Of a stretch of DNA of 64,000 nt, positions 48,488 through 60,472 are shown piece after piece (within the stretch, counting starts at the first letter, position 1; every line of letters starts with the position of its first letter). The stretch is from assembly GCF_001645105.1 (NCBI RefSeq), contig NZ_LKEG01000041.1:141623-205622 (forward strand). Reading direction: 5' to 3'. Position numbers and translations under genes: made by a program. The notes beneath the pieces are model-generated. The model was not told where the DNA came from. It saw nothing but the letters and a program-made list of their open reading frames with translations, and did no database searches. The DNA comes from Pseudomonas marginalis (GTDB lineage Bacteria; Pseudomonadota; Gammaproteobacteria; Pseudomonadales; Pseudomonadaceae).

Positions 48488-48769
48488 ATGGCCAAAGCCA
48501 CCGCCCGTCACATCCTCGTTTCCACTGAAGACAAGTGCAACGAACTCAAGGCCCAAATCGAAGGCGGCGCCGATTTCGCAGAAATCGCCAAAGCCAACTC
48601 CAGCTGCCCTTCCAGCCGCGACGGCGGCAACCTGGGTTCGTTCGGTCCAGGCCAGATGGTCAAGGAATTCGACACCGTCGTCTTCAGCGCCCCGGTCAAC
48701 ACCGTGCAAGGCCCGGTGAAAACCCAGTTCGGCTACCACCTGCTGGAAGTCACCAGCCGCCAGGACTGA
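48488..48769 (+). CDS. ppiC: Parvulin-type peptidyl-prolyl isomerase (PpiC)
   Basis: This 93-residue single-domain parvulin catalyses cis/trans isomerisation at proline bonds. Family motifs are ARHILVS at the start, DFAEIAKANSSCPSSRDGGNLGSFGPGQMV in the middle and the FGYHLLEV end. There is no signal peptide, so it is cytoplasmic. AAGGAG lies upstream of the ATG. It sits between the two peptide-transporter operons. A second parvulin gene lies at 63147. Confidence 0.92.
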   Translation: MAKATARHILVSTEDKCNELKAQIEGGADFAEIAKANSSCPSSRDGGNLGSFGPGQMVKEFDTVVFSAPVNTVQGPVKTQFGYHLLEVTSRQD

Positions 48770-48794
48770 TCCTGTCTGTGCTGATGCTATAAAC

Positions 48795-48820
48795 AACGGC
48801 CCGCCTTTTGGTGGGCCGTT
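48795..48820 (+). terminator. Hairpin after ppiC
   Basis: AACGGCCCGCC and GGTGGGCCGTT form an 11-pair stem with one G-T wobble and a TTTT loop. No T run follows, so it is a weak intrinsic terminator or a stabilising hairpin. Confidence 0.6.
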
Positions 48821-48899
48821 GTGCATGTGATGACTGGCGACGCTGATGCCGTTAGCGTACAAATCCCTTTTATTCTTCACACGGCGTTCAAGGCTGACA

Positions 48900-50759
48900 A
48901 TGCGATTGGCTTTTTCCTACATGCTGAGCTCGACCCTGGCCCTGCTGCTGGCCAGTTCCGCCGTGATCGCGGCGCCCCAACCCTACCTGACGGTGTACGG
49001 CGAACCGGCCAAGTACCCCGCCGGCTTTACCCATTTCGACTACGCCAACCCCAACGCTCCCAAAGGCGGCAGCCTGCGCCGCTCGGCCATCGAGATTGGG
49101 CGCTTCGACCATGTGCTGCCGTATATCGACAAAGGCATCGGCGTGTCCCAGGTCGACGGCTGGCTTTACGCGCCCCTGGCCCAGCGCTCCCTCGACGAGC
49201 CCTACACGGTCTACGGCCTGGTCGCCGAGAAGATGGAACGCGCCGACGATGGCCTGTCGCTGCGCTTTTTCCTCAACCCCAAGGCACGCTTTGCCGACGG
49301 CAAGCCGATCACCGCCGAAGACGTGCGCTACAGCTTCGACCTATTGATGACCCAAGGCAGCCTGCGCTTTCGCACCCTGTTCGCCGACGTCAAGCACGTC
49401 GAGGTCGAGGGCGAGCGCCAGGTACGCTTCGATTTCTCCAGCAATGAAAATCGCACCCTGCCCCTGGATATCGCCACCCTGCCCGTCTTCCCGGAGCACT
49501 GGTGGAAGACCCGCGACTTCGCCAATGGCGGCGGCTATGAAGCGCCCCTGGGCAGCGGCCCGTACAAGGTCAGCAAGATCGACTCCGGCAGCACCATCAC
49601 CTTTACCCGCGACCCGAACTGGTGGGGCAAGGACTTGCCCGTCAGCCGTGGCCTGTACAACTTCGATCACCTGAGCCTGGAATATTTCGGCGACACCGAA
49701 GTGGCCCGCCAGGTACTGCGCGGCGGCGCCTATGATTTCAACCGCGAATTTTCCGCCACCGGCTATTCCATCGGTTACAACGGCCCGGCCCTGGATGACG
49801 GTCGCCTGCAACGCGCGCACCTGGCCAAGGAGATGCCGCAACCGGCCCAGGGTTATGTGTTCAACGTGCAAAAACCAGTCTTCAAGGACCGCCGCGTGCG
49901 CCAGGCCCTCGCGATGCTGTGGGACTTCGAATGGGCCAACCGGCAGATGATGCGCAATATGTATATCCGCCAACAAAGCTTCTTTTCCAATAGCCCGTTG
50001 GCGGCCAGCCAGCCGCCGACCCAAGAAGAACTGGCGATTCTTGAACCGTTGCGCGGCCAGGTGCCCGACGAGGTGTTCACCCAAGTGTTCAAGGCGCCGG
50101 TTACCGACGGCAGCGGCATGATCCGCGACAAACAGCTGCAGGCACTGGCCTTGTTGGAAGAGGCCGGCTGGAAACCGGACGGCGACAAGCTGGTTAACGC
50201 CGAGGGCGAGCCGCTGGAGTTTACCTTCCTTAACGCCCAATCTGGCCTCGAACGCCTGTTGCTGCCGTACAAACGCAACCTGGCGCAGATCGGTATCACC
50301 CTGAATATCCGCCGTATCGACGCCTCCCAATATGTGAACCGGGTGATGGCACGGGACTACGACATGATCGTCACCGGCTTCCCGGTCACTACCTCGCCGG
50401 GCATGGAGCTCTACAACTATTTCGGCTCGGCCGCCGCCTTTGACCCCGGCGCCAACAACTACATGGTGCTCAAGGACCCGGCCGTCGACAGCCTGATCAA
50501 GGGCCTGGTCAAGGCCGACACCCAGGCGCAGATGCTCACCTACGCCCACGCGCTGGACCGCGTGCTGCAATGGAACTACCTGTGGATTCCCAATTACTAC
50601 CCGCCCGGCACGTCCGCCGCGTGGTGGAACCGCTTCGGCCGCCCGGCCATCGAGGCGAAAAACGACGAAGCCCTGGAAACCTGGTGGGAAATCAGCCCCA
50701 CACCCCTGACCAACGAGCAAATGAAGGCTGAGCTGAACAAACGCGGAGGTGCACGCTGA
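48900..50759 (+). CDS. Peptide ABC transporter substrate-binding protein (second operon)
   Basis: This 619-residue binding protein is related to NppA1/NppA2. The signal peptide [25 protein letters not shown] is followed by [25 protein letters not shown]. The ATG at 48900 is preferred over a start 18 codons upstream that would spoil the signal peptide. Its TGA overlaps the next ATG (TGATG). It begins a full copy of the Npp/Yej transporter, with only one binding protein instead of two. Confidence 0.87.
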   Translation: MRLAFSYMLSSTLALLLASSAVIAAPQPYLTVYGEPAKYPAGFTHFDYANPNAPKGGSLRRSAIEIGRFDHVLPYIDKGIGVSQVDGWLYAPLAQRSLDEPYTVYGLVAEKMERADDGLSLRFFLNPKARFADGKPITAEDVRYSFDLLMTQGSLRFRTLFADVKHVEVEGERQVRFDFSSNENRTLPLDIATLPVFPEHWWKTRDFANGGGYEAPLGSGPYKVSKIDSGSTITFTRDPNWWGKDLPVSRGLYNFDHLSLEYFGDTEVARQVLRGGAYDFNREFSATGYSIGYNGPALDDGRLQRAHLAKEMPQPAQGYVFNVQKPVFKDRRVRQALAMLWDFEWANRQMMRNMYIRQQSFFSNSPLAASQPPTQEELAILEPLRGQVPDEVFTQVFKAPVTDGSGMIRDKQLQALALLEEAGWKPDGDKLVNAEGEPLEFTFLNAQSGLERLLLPYKRNLAQIGITLNIRRIDASQYVNRVMARDYDMIVTGFPVTTSPGMELYNYFGSAAAFDPGANNYMVLKDPAVDSLIKGLVKADTQAQMLTYAHALDRVLQWNYLWIPNYYPPGTSAAWWNRFGRPAIEAKNDEALETWWEISPTPLTNEQMKAELNKRGGAR

Positions 50760-51820
50760 TGTTTGCCTATATCGTGCGGCGCCTGCTGCTGATCATCCCG
50801 ACGCTGGTGATCATCCTGTTGGTAAATTTCGTGATCGTGCAGGCCGCTCCAGGCGGGCCGGTGGAACAAGCCATAGCCCACCTGCAAGGGATTGGCGGCG
50901 GTGGCGTCGGCGGTTCATCCGGCGAAAGCATCAGCGGCGGCTCCCGCGCCAGCCGTGGCCTGGACCCGAAGCTGATCGCCGACATCGAAAAACAGTACGG
51001 TTTCGACAAGCCCGCGCCGGAACGCCTGTGGCTGATGCTCAAGAGCTATGCGCAGTTGGACTTCGGCAACAGCTTCTTTCGCGGCAAGACCGTGATCGAC
51101 CTGATCCTGGAAAAAATGCCGGTGACCATTTCCCTCGGCCTGTGGGCCACGCTGATCACCTACCTGGTGTCGATACCCCTGGGGATTCGCAAGGCGGTGC
51201 GCCATGGCAGCAGCTTCGACGTATGGAGCAGTACCGCGATTGTGATCGGCTATGCGATGCCTGCGTTCCTGTTCGCGATGTTCCTGATCGTGGTCTTTGC
51301 CGGCGGCACCTCGCTGAACTGGTTCCCGGTGCGCGGGCTGGTGTCGGAAAACTTCGAAGAGCTGAGCACCGTGGGCAAGATCGCCGACTATTTCTGGCAC
51401 CTGGTCTTGCCGGTCACCTCGCTGGTCATCGGCGGGTTCGCCACGCTGACCATCCTGACCAAAAACTCGTTTCTGAATGAAATTACCCGCCAGTACGTGG
51501 TGACTGCGCGCGCCAAGGGCTTGAGCGAACGGCGCGTGCTGTACGGGCATGTGTTCCGCAACGCGATGTTGCTGGTGATTTCGGGCATTCCGCAGGCGTT
51601 TATCGCGGTGTTCTTTGCCGGCTCGCTGCTGATCGAGGTGATCTTCTCCCTCGACGGCCTGGGCCGTATGAGCTACGAAGCCGCGGTGTCCCGCGATTAT
51701 CCGGTGGTGTTTGGTTCGCTGTTTATCTTTACGTTGTTCGGCCTCTTGATAAAACTCATCGGCGACCTCTGCTACACCCTGGTGGACCCGCGTATCGACT
51801 TCGCCGCGAGGAACGCCTGA
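50759..51820 (+). CDS. Peptide ABC transporter permease, YejB type (second operon)
   Basis: This 353-residue paralogue of NppB shares [24 protein letters not shown], the Gly/Ser-rich variable part of the periplasmic loop ([16 protein letters not shown], about 44-60) and the ATPase-contact loop [21 protein letters not shown]. It overlaps both neighbours by one base (TGATG), so the operon is strictly coupled. Confidence 0.9.
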   Translation: MFAYIVRRLLLIIPTLVIILLVNFVIVQAAPGGPVEQAIAHLQGIGGGGVGGSSGESISGGSRASRGLDPKLIADIEKQYGFDKPAPERLWLMLKSYAQLDFGNSFFRGKTVIDLILEKMPVTISLGLWATLITYLVSIPLGIRKAVRHGSSFDVWSSTAIVIGYAMPAFLFAMFLIVVFAGGTSLNWFPVRGLVSENFEELSTVGKIADYFWHLVLPVTSLVIGGFATLTILTKNSFLNEITRQYVVTARAKGLSERRVLYGHVFRNAMLLVISGIPQAFIAVFFAGSLLIEVIFSLDGLGRMSYEAAVSRDYPVVFGSLFIFTLFGLLIKLIGDLCYTLVDPRIDFAARNA

Positions 51821-52842
51821 TGCTTAATCTGTCTCCCGTGGCGCGTCGGCGTTTCGAGCGGTTCAAGAAGAACCGTCGCGGCTGGTGGTCGCTGTGGCTG
51901 TTTATCGGCCTGTTTATCCTGACCCTCGGCGGCGAGTTGATCGCCAATGACAAGCCCTTGGTGCTGAGTTTCAAGAACGAGCTGTATTTCCCGGTGTTCA
52001 AGCGTTACACCGAGCAGCAGTTCGGCGGCCAGTTGCCGTTCCAGGCCGACTACCGCAGTGACTACGTGCAAAAGCTGATAGAGCAGGACGGCGGCTGGAT
52101 GCTGTTCCCACCGATCCCGTTCAGCGACGACACGCCCAACTACGAACTGACCCGCCCTGCCCCCAGCCCGCCCTCGGCGGTGAACTGGCTGGGCACCGAT
52201 GACCAGTCGCGGGATGTGCTGGCGCGGGTGATCTTTGGCGCACGCGTGTCGATCCTGTTTGCCTTGGCGCTCACCGCGATCAGCGCTGCCATCGGCATTG
52301 CCGCCGGTGCATTGCAGGGCTATTACGGCGGCTGGGTGGATTTGATCGGCCAGCGCGTGCTGGAGGTGTGGTCCGGGCTGCCGGTGCTGTACCTGCTGAT
52401 CATCCTGTCGGGTTTTGTGGAGCCGAATTTCTGGTGGTTGCTGGGGATCATGGCGCTGTTTTCCTGGCTGGCCCTGGTGGACGTGGTGCGCGCCGAGTTC
52501 CTGCGCGGGCGCAACCTGGAATACGTCAAGGCCGCACGAGCCCTGGGCTTGGGCGACGGCAAGATCATTCGCAGGCATATCCTGCCCAACGCCATGACCG
52601 CTACGTTGAGCTACCTGCCGTTTATCCTGACCGGGGCGATTTCCACCTTGAGCGCCCTGGATTTCCTCGGTTTTGGCATGCCGGCGGGCAGCGCGTCGCT
52701 GGGTGAACTGATCGCCCAGGGCAAGCAGAACCTGCAAGCGCCGTGGCTGGGCCTCACGGCGTTTTTCACCTTGGCGCTGATCCTGTCGCTGCTGGTCTTT
52801 ATCGGCGAGGCGTTGCGTGACGCCTTCGACCCCCGTTCATGA
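51820..52842 (+). CDS. Peptide ABC transporter permease, YejE type (second operon)
   Basis: This 340-residue paralogue of NppC begins [28 protein letters not shown]. Divergence from NppC is greatest in the periplasmic insert (about 45-130), while the membrane part is very close. That suggests duplication followed by change in ligand or binding-protein contacts. It overlaps the ATPase gene by four bases (ATGA). Confidence 0.9.
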   Translation: MLNLSPVARRRFERFKKNRRGWWSLWLFIGLFILTLGGELIANDKPLVLSFKNELYFPVFKRYTEQQFGGQLPFQADYRSDYVQKLIEQDGGWMLFPPIPFSDDTPNYELTRPAPSPPSAVNWLGTDDQSRDVLARVIFGARVSILFALALTAISAAIGIAAGALQGYYGGWVDLIGQRVLEVWSGLPVLYLLIILSGFVEPNFWWLLGIMALFSWLALVDVVRAEFLRGRNLEYVKAARALGLGDGKIIRRHILPNAMTATLSYLPFILTGAISTLSALDFLGFGMPAGSASLGELIAQGKQNLQAPWLGLTAFFTLALILSLLVFIGEALRDAFDPRS

Positions 52843-54425
52843 GTGCCTCCCCTATGAACCTGATCGAAATCCGCGACCTCAACGTCGCTTTCAGTGGCCA
52901 GACCGTGGTCCGCCACCTGAGCCTGGACGTTCGCCCCGGCGAGTGCCTGGCGCTGGTGGGTGAGTCGGGCTCCGGCAAGTCGGTGACGGCCCATTCGATC
53001 CTGCAACTGCTGCCGGAAGCGGGCACCGACACCACCGGTTCCATCACGTATCGCGGCCAGGAGTTGATCGGCGCCTCGGCCTCGACGTTGCAGAAACTGC
53101 GCGGTGACCGCATTGCGATGATCTTCCAGGAGCCGATGACCTCCCTGAACCCGCTGCACAGCATCGAAAAGCAGATCGGCGAAACCCTGCTGCTGCACAA
53201 GGGCTTGGGCGGCAAGGCGGCGCAGGCGCGCATCCTCGAATTGCTCGAGCTGGTGGGCATCCAGAAACCCCAGGAACGCCTCAAGGCTTATCCGCATCAA
53301 TTGTCCGGCGGCCAACGCCAACGGGTGATGATCGCGATGGCCCTGGCCTGCGAGCCGGAGCTGTTGATCGCCGACGAACCCACCACCGCCCTGGATGTGA
53401 CCGTGCAGCGCAAGATCCTGCTGCTGCTCAAATCCCTGCAACAACGCCTGGGCATGTCGCTGCTGCTGATCAGCCATGACCTCAACCTGGTGCGCAGCAT
53501 CGCCCAGCGCGTGTGCGTCATGCGCGCCGGCGAGATCGTTGAGCAGGCCGACTGTGAGACCTTGTTCACCGCGCCGCAGCATCCTTACAGCCAACTGCTG
53601 CTGGATGCGGAACCGGCCGGTGATGCGCTGTGCAGCGATGCGCGCGAGACGGTGTTGCAAGTGGATGACCTGACCGTGCAATTCCCCCTTGGCGGCGGGT
53701 TGTTCCGCCGCAAGACCTACCTGCGTGCGGTGGACGGCATCAGCCTCAGCGTGCAGCGCGGCAAAACCCTGGGGATTGTCGGCGAGTCCGGCTCGGGCAA
53801 GTCCACGCTGGGCCAGGCGATCCTGCGGTTGCTCGACTCCACCGGCAGCATCCGCTTCCAAGGCGAAGCGCTCGACCCGCTGAATAACCAGCAAATGCGC
53901 CCTTGGCGCAAGCAGATGCAGGTGGTGTTCCAGGACCCCTACGGCAGCCTCAGCCCACGCATGACCGTGGAACAGATCATCAGCGAAGGCCTGGAAGTGC
54001 ACGCGCCGTGCAGCCTGGCCGACCGCGATGCGCAGGTGATCCAAGTGCTTAAGGACGTCGGCCTCGACCCGGCCAGTCGCCACCGCTACCCGCATGAATT
54101 TTCCGGTGGGCAGCGCCAACGCATCGCCATCGCTCGCGCCCTGGTACTCAAGCCGGCGCTGATGCTGCTGGATGAACCGACCTCGGCGCTCGACCGCACC
54201 GTGCAGAAGCAAGTGGTGGCATTGCTGCGTGAGCTGCAGGAGAAATACGGCCTGACCTACCTGTTCATCAGCCATGACCTGGCCGTGGTGCGGGCCATGG
54301 CCCATGACATGATTGTGGTCAAGGACGGTAAGGTGGTGGAGCGCGGCGCCAGCCATGAGGTGTTCGATGCACCGCAACACCCGTACACCCAAGAGCTGCT
54401 GGCAGCGGCGCACATCCCCTTGTAA
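52839..54425 (+). CDS. Peptide ABC transporter double ATPase, YejF type (second operon)
   Basis: This 528-residue double ATPase is parallel to NppD, with two sets of Walker A (GESGSGKS), [16 protein letters not shown] and DEPT motifs. A second ATG five codons in (MNLIEIRDL) is an alternative start, but the first ATG fits the four-base operon overlap. It is followed 59 bases later by the sigma-54 regulator, which may ride on the same transcript. Confidence 0.91.
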   Translation: MSASPMNLIEIRDLNVAFSGQTVVRHLSLDVRPGECLALVGESGSGKSVTAHSILQLLPEAGTDTTGSITYRGQELIGASASTLQKLRGDRIAMIFQEPMTSLNPLHSIEKQIGETLLLHKGLGGKAAQARILELLELVGIQKPQERLKAYPHQLSGGQRQRVMIAMALACEPELLIADEPTTALDVTVQRKILLLLKSLQQRLGMSLLLISHDLNLVRSIAQRVCVMRAGEIVEQADCETLFTAPQHPYSQLLLDAEPAGDALCSDARETVLQVDDLTVQFPLGGGLFRRKTYLRAVDGISLSVQRGKTLGIVGESGSGKSTLGQAILRLLDSTGSIRFQGEALDPLNNQQMRPWRKQMQVVFQDPYGSLSPRMTVEQIISEGLEVHAPCSLADRDAQVIQVLKDVGLDPASRHRYPHEFSGGQRQRIAIARALVLKPALMLLDEPTSALDRTVQKQVVALLRELQEKYGLTYLFISHDLAVVRAMAHDMIVVKDGKVVERGASHEVFDAPQHPYTQELLAAAHIPL

Positions 54426-54484
54426 ACACGCCCGCTCCCACAAGGATCGCGATTCCATGTCCAATTTGTGTTGGTGGCCTAAAC

Positions 54485-55885
54485 ATGAACATCACCGATA
54501 ACCTCAAGGACTACCAACAGGTTCGTGGCCTGGCCATCCAGTCGCTGTTCGAGATCATCGAGCAGTCCAGCGAAGGCACGGTGATTGTCGACCGCGACGC
54601 CAATATCGTCTGGATGAACGAGCGCTACGCCAAGCGCTTCGGTCTGAAAAGCGCCGACGAAGCCATCGGCCAGCCATGCGAGCAGGTGATTTCCAATAGC
54701 CTGTTGCGCCAGGTGGTGCGCAATGACCAGCCGATCCTGCTGGATATCCAGGACACGCCCAAGGGGCCACTGGTGGTGATGCGCTTGCCGATCCACAACG
54801 AGGCCGGCGCGGCGATCGGCGCAATCGGGTTTGCGTTGTTTGATGAGCTGCGCAACCTGTCGCCGCTGATCGAGCGCTACCTGAGCATGCAGCAAGAGCT
54901 GGCCTCGACGCGCTCGCTGCTGCGTTCACGCCAGAGCAAGTACAACTTCGCGCATTTCATCGGCACCAGCGCTGCCAGCCTCGAGGTGAAACGCCGGGCG
55001 CGGCGCAGTGCGAGTGCCGAATCGCCGGTATTGCTGCTGGGCGAAACCGGCACCGGCAAGGAATTGCTGGCCCAGGCGATTCACGGTGCCTCCACGCGGG
55101 CGCACAAGGCCTTTGTCAGTATCAACAGCGCCGCGATTCCCGCTGACCTGCTGGAGGCCGAGTTCTTCGGCACTGCACCGGGCGCGTTTACCGGCGCCGA
55201 CCGCAAGGGCCGTCCGGGCAAATTCCAGATTGCCCAGGGCGGCACCTTGTTCCTGGATGAAATCGGCGACATGCCGCTGCCGCTGCAAAGCAAACTGCTG
55301 CGGGTGTTGCAGGAAAAGGAATTCGAGCCGGTCGGCTCCAACGAGATGCTGCACAGCGATGTGCGCGTGATCGCGGCCACGTCCATGGACCTGGAAGCGG
55401 CGATCAAGCGCGGTGAGTTCCGCGCCGACCTGTATTACCGGCTGAATGTGCTGCCGATCCAGGTGCCGCCGTTGCGTGAACGGCTGGACGATATTCCGGC
55501 ATTGAGCGAGGCGATCCTGGAGGAGCTGCGCAGCCAGCATGAACTGGACCACGCGGCGTTGGCCTTGCTGGCACAGCATGCGTGGCCGGGGAATATCCGT
55601 GAACTGCGCAATGTGCTGGAGCGGGCGGCGTTGCTGAGTGATGACCTGGTGCTGAATGCCGGTGAGATTCGTGCGGCGATTGGCACTTTCACCCCCGTGG
55701 AACGTGGCAGTGCCGTGCCGGCGGTTGAGGGTGAGTCGTTCAGCGCAGCGCGGGAGCGGTTTGATCGGCAGGTGATTGGCGCGGCGTTGAGGGCGTGCGA
55801 GGGAAATGTGGTGGAAGCGGCCAAGCGGTTGGGGCTTGGGCGGTCGACGCTGTACAAGAAGATGGTGGCCCTGGGCATCGACTAA
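54485..55885 (+). CDS. hbcR: Sigma-54-dependent activator of 3-hydroxybutyrate catabolism (HbcR-like)
   Basis: This 466-residue activator has a PAS sensor domain (about 20-125), an AAA+ domain with Walker A GETGTGKE (186-193), the sigma-54 contact loop GAFTGA (233-238) and Walker B GTLFLDEIGD (253-262), and a Fis-type HTH at the end (about 440-466). It lies directly before a GntP permease, bdhA and aacS. This matches the HbcR locus (PA2005-PA2003) of P. aeruginosa, where HbcR turns on hydroxybutyrate use. A sigma-54 promoter and palindromic sites lie in the following gap. The PAS ligand is unknown. Confidence 0.82.
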   Translation: MNITDNLKDYQQVRGLAIQSLFEIIEQSSEGTVIVDRDANIVWMNERYAKRFGLKSADEAIGQPCEQVISNSLLRQVVRNDQPILLDIQDTPKGPLVVMRLPIHNEAGAAIGAIGFALFDELRNLSPLIERYLSMQQELASTRSLLRSRQSKYNFAHFIGTSAASLEVKRRARRSASAESPVLLLGETGTGKELLAQAIHGASTRAHKAFVSINSAAIPADLLEAEFFGTAPGAFTGADRKGRPGKFQIAQGGTLFLDEIGDMPLPLQSKLLRVLQEKEFEPVGSNEMLHSDVRVIAATSMDLEAAIKRGEFRADLYYRLNVLPIQVPPLRERLDDIPALSEAILEELRSQHELDHAALALLAQHAWPGNIRELRNVLERAALLSDDLVLNAGEIRAAIGTFTPVERGSAVPAVEGESFSAARERFDRQVIGAALRACEGNVVEAAKRLGLGRSTLYKKMVALGID

Positions 55886-55901
55886 TCTCCAAAAAGAGAC
55901 A
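55886..55901 (+). promoter_or_regulatory. Candidate activator site 1 (TCTC-N6-GAGACA)
   Basis: TCTC-CAAAAA-GAGACA directly follows the hbcR stop. It matches the right half of site 2 (56030-56047) and most of its left half. An extra GAGAC half-site lies at 55916-55920. It lies about 220 bases upstream of the sigma-54 -24 element, a normal enhancer distance. Confidence 0.45.
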
Positions 55902-55924
55902 CCATTATCAATATAGAGACTTTC

Positions 55925-56018
55925 TAATGTGGGAGGGGGCTTGCTCCCGATGGCTTTGTTTCAGTTGCTTGTGAGTTGACTGACACACTGCCATCGGGGG
56001 CAAGCCCCCTCCCACATT
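55925..56018. repeat. REP doublet between the two candidate activator sites
   Basis: Arms of GTGGGAGGGGGCTTGC type lie downstream of hbcR and upstream of the permease promoter. The REP separates the two GAGACA sites. Confidence 0.85.
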
Positions 56019-56029
56019 GGTTCATCATT

Positions 56030-56047
56030 TGTCTCAATTTAGAGACA
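56030..56047 (+). promoter_or_regulatory. Candidate activator site 2 (TGTCTC-N6-GAGACA)
   Basis: A perfect interrupted palindrome, TGTCTC-AATTTA-GAGACA, lies 61 bases before the -24 element of the sigma-54 promoter. Its symmetry and position suggest the DNA target of the Fis-type HTH of the neighbouring activator. Confidence 0.55.
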
Positions 56048-56107
56048 GTAGCTGAAACGGCATACCACCCACCAAAGATTATCTATATTTTTCAACCACT
56101 TAAATAA

Positions 56108-56124
56108 TTGGCACACATCTCGCT
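56108..56124 (+). promoter_or_regulatory. Sigma-54 (-24/-12) promoter of the permease-bdhA-aacS genes
   Basis: TTGGCAC-ACATC-TCGCT places GG and GC exactly 12 bases apart, as required for RpoN, with one mismatch from TTGC. It lies 56 bases before the permease ATG, just after a gene for a GAFTGA-containing activator. Confidence 0.72.
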
Positions 56125-56179
56125 ATAGCCCTTCTCCAAAGCCTCACCCACAAAAATAACAATTCGATGGAGACACACC

Positions 56180-57571
56180 ATGAGTGTGATCATTGCCCTG
56201 GCAGCCCTCGCGCTGCTGATGCTGGCTGCTTACCGTGGCTATAGCGTTATCCTGTTTGCCCCCATCGCCGCCCTCGGCGCTGTCCTGCTCACTGACCCTT
56301 CCGCCGTCGCCCCTGCGTTTACTGGGGTGTTCATGGAAAAGATGGTCGGCTTCATCAAACTGTACTTTCCGGTGTTCCTGCTTGGCGCGGTGTTCGGCAA
56401 GCTGATTGAGCTGTCGGGCTTTTCACGCTCGATCGTGGCGGCGGCGATCCGCTTGCTCGGCACGCGCCAGGCGATGCTGGTGATTGTGCTGGTCTGCGCC
56501 CTGCTCACCTACGGCGGCGTGTCGCTGTTCGTGGTGGTGTTTGCGGTGTACCCGTTCGCGGCGGAGATGTTCCGCCAGAGCAATATCCCCAAGCGCCTGA
56601 TCCCGGCGACCATCGCCCTCGGCGCGTTCTCGTTCACCATGGACGCCCTGCCCGGCACGCCGCAGATCCAGAACATCATCCCCAGCACGTTCTTCAACAC
56701 CACAGCCTGGGCCGCGCCCTGGCTGGGGTTGATCGGTACGATCTTCGTATTCTGCGCCGGCATGCTGTACCTGGCGCGCCAGCGCAACAAGGCGCAACGT
56801 GCCGGTGAAGGTTATGGCACCGAGTTGCGCAACGAGCCGGAAACCGCCGAGAACCTCACCCTGCCCAACCCGTGGATCGCGCTGTCGCCGCTGATCCTGG
56901 TGGGCGTGATGAACCTGTTGTTCACCCACTGGATCCCGCAGTGGTACGGCAAGACCCACAGCCTCAGCTTGCCGGGGATGAGCACGCCGGTGACCACCGA
57001 AATCGCCAAGCTGACGGCGATCTGGGCGGTGCAGGCCGCATTGCTGGTGGGCATCGTCATGGTGCTGGTGTTTGGCTGGTCGGCGATCAAAAGCAAACTC
57101 GCCGAAGGCAGTAAAAGCGCGGTCAGCGGTGCGCTGCTGGCGGCGATGAACACCGCGTCGGAATACGGCTTTGGTGCGGTGATCGCCTCGCTGCCGGGCT
57201 TTCTGGTGCTGGCGGACTGGCTCAAGGGCATCCCCAACCCGCTGGTCAACGAAGCGATCACCGTGACCCTGCTGGCCGGTATCACCGGTTCTGCTTCCGG
57301 CGGCATGAGCATCGCCCTGGCGGCCATGTCCGAGAGCTTTATTTCGGCGGCCCATGCGGCCAATATTCCCCTTGAAGTGCTGCACCGCGTCGCGGCCATG
57401 GCCAGCGGCGGCATGGACACCCTGCCCCACAACGGCGCGGTGATCACGCTGCTGGCGGTCACCGGCCTGACCCACCGCGAAGCCTACAAGGACATTTTCG
57501 GCATCACGATCATCAAGACCCTCGCGGTGTTCGTGGTGATCGGTACTTTCTATGCCACCGGCATTGTGTGA
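56180..57571 (+). CDS. GntP-family permease, probable 3-hydroxybutyrate uptake
   Basis: This 463-residue inner-membrane protein has about 12 hydrophobic helices and the GntP-family layout, with conserved ASGGMSIALAAMSESF and AMASGGMDTLPHNGAVITLL segments near 377-425. GntP proteins are proton-coupled carriers of gluconate and other organic acids. The location between hbcR and bdhA indicates 3-hydroxybutyrate or a related short acid as cargo. A sigma-54 promoter lies 56 bases upstream, and bdhA follows 7 bases downstream. Confidence 0.85.
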   Translation: MSVIIALAALALLMLAAYRGYSVILFAPIAALGAVLLTDPSAVAPAFTGVFMEKMVGFIKLYFPVFLLGAVFGKLIELSGFSRSIVAAAIRLLGTRQAMLVIVLVCALLTYGGVSLFVVVFAVYPFAAEMFRQSNIPKRLIPATIALGAFSFTMDALPGTPQIQNIIPSTFFNTTAWAAPWLGLIGTIFVFCAGMLYLARQRNKAQRAGEGYGTELRNEPETAENLTLPNPWIALSPLILVGVMNLLFTHWIPQWYGKTHSLSLPGMSTPVTTEIAKLTAIWAVQAALLVGIVMVLVFGWSAIKSKLAEGSKSAVSGALLAAMNTASEYGFGAVIASLPGFLVLADWLKGIPNPLVNEAITVTLLAGITGSASGGMSIALAAMSESFISAAHAANIPLEVLHRVAAMASGGMDTLPHNGAVITLLAVTGLTHREAYKDIFGITIIKTLAVFVVIGTFYATGIV

Positions 57572-57578
57572 GGTTTTC

Positions 57579-58352
57579 ATGACGACATTGAACGGCAAGA
57601 CCGCCCTGGTCACCGGTTCCACCAGCGGCATCGGCCTGGGCATCGCCCTGAGCCTGGCCAAGGCCGGCGCCAACCTGATCCTCAACGGCTTCGGCGACGC
57701 CCGTGCGGTCGTCGCCCAGGTGCAGGCCTTCGGCGGCAAGGTCGGCCACCACCCGGCCGACGTCAGCGACCCGGCGCAGATCGCCGACATGATCGCTTAC
57801 GCCGAGCGTGAATTCGGCGGCGTGGACATCCTCGTCAACAACGCCGGCATCCAGCACGTGGCGGCGGTCGAAGACTTCCCCGCCGAGCGCTGGGACTCGA
57901 TCATCGCGATCAACCTGTCGTCGGTATTCCACAGCACGCGTTTGAGCCTGCCGGCGATGAAAGCCAAGGGCTGGGGGCGTATCGTCAACATCGCCTCGGT
58001 GCATGGCCAGGTCGGTTCGGTGGGCAAGGCAGCGTACGTGGCGGCCAAGCATGGCGTGATTGGCTTGACCAAGGTGGTCGGGCTGGAAACGGCCACCAGC
58101 AACGTCACCTGCAACGCGATTTGCCCTGGCTGGGTGCTGACGCCGCTGGTGCAGAAGCAGATCGATGATCGCGCCGCCAACGGCGTAGACCCGCAGCAGG
58201 CCCAGCATGATTTGCTCGCGGAAAAGCAGCCGTCGCTGGAGTTTGTGACGCCGCCGCAGTTGGGTGAACTGGTGCTCTTCTTGTGCAGCGAAGCCGGCAG
58301 CCAAGTGCGCGGCGCCGCGTGGAATATCGACGGCGGCTGGCTGGCCCAGTAA
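57579..58352 (+). CDS. bdhA: D-3-hydroxybutyrate dehydrogenase
   Basis: This 257-residue short-chain dehydrogenase oxidises 3-hydroxybutyrate to acetoacetate with NAD+. The cofactor motif TGSTSGIG (12-19), the NNAG motif, and the catalytic Ser140, Tyr153 and Lys157 are all present. The end IDGGWLAQ is characteristic of bacterial BdhA. It starts 7 bases after the permease stop and is followed by an REP doublet and then aacS. Confidence 0.93.
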   Translation: MTTLNGKTALVTGSTSGIGLGIALSLAKAGANLILNGFGDARAVVAQVQAFGGKVGHHPADVSDPAQIADMIAYAEREFGGVDILVNNAGIQHVAAVEDFPAERWDSIIAINLSSVFHSTRLSLPAMKAKGWGRIVNIASVHGQVGSVGKAAYVAAKHGVIGLTKVVGLETATSNVTCNAICPGWVLTPLVQKQIDDRAANGVDPQQAQHDLLAEKQPSLEFVTPPQLGELVLFLCSEAGSQVRGAAWNIDGGWLAQ

Positions 58353-58371
58353 CAGCGGACAATGGCATTCA

Positions 58372-58467
58372 AAATGTGGGAGGGGGCTTGCCCCCGATGA
58401 GGCAGTGCCAGTTGATACATCGGGTGGTTGACACACCGCAATCGGGGGCAAGCCCCCTCCCACATTG
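58372..58467. repeat. REP doublet between bdhA and aacS
   Basis: Arms of GTGGGAGGGGGCTTGC type lie within the 161-base gap of what looks like one functional unit. It may lower or separate aacS expression. Confidence 0.85.
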
Positions 58468-58513
58468 GCCCGGTGTTGTCTGGATGAATTAATACATAAA
58501 AAGAGACCTGCCT

Positions 58514-60462
<1,949 letters not shown>

Positions 60463-60472
<10 letters not shown>

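Noticed and set aside
58466..58480. Possible second sigma-54 promoter (TGGCCCGGTGTTGTC) before aacS
   Set aside because: The required GC at the -12 position is absent (TC instead) and the first bases belong to the REP arm.
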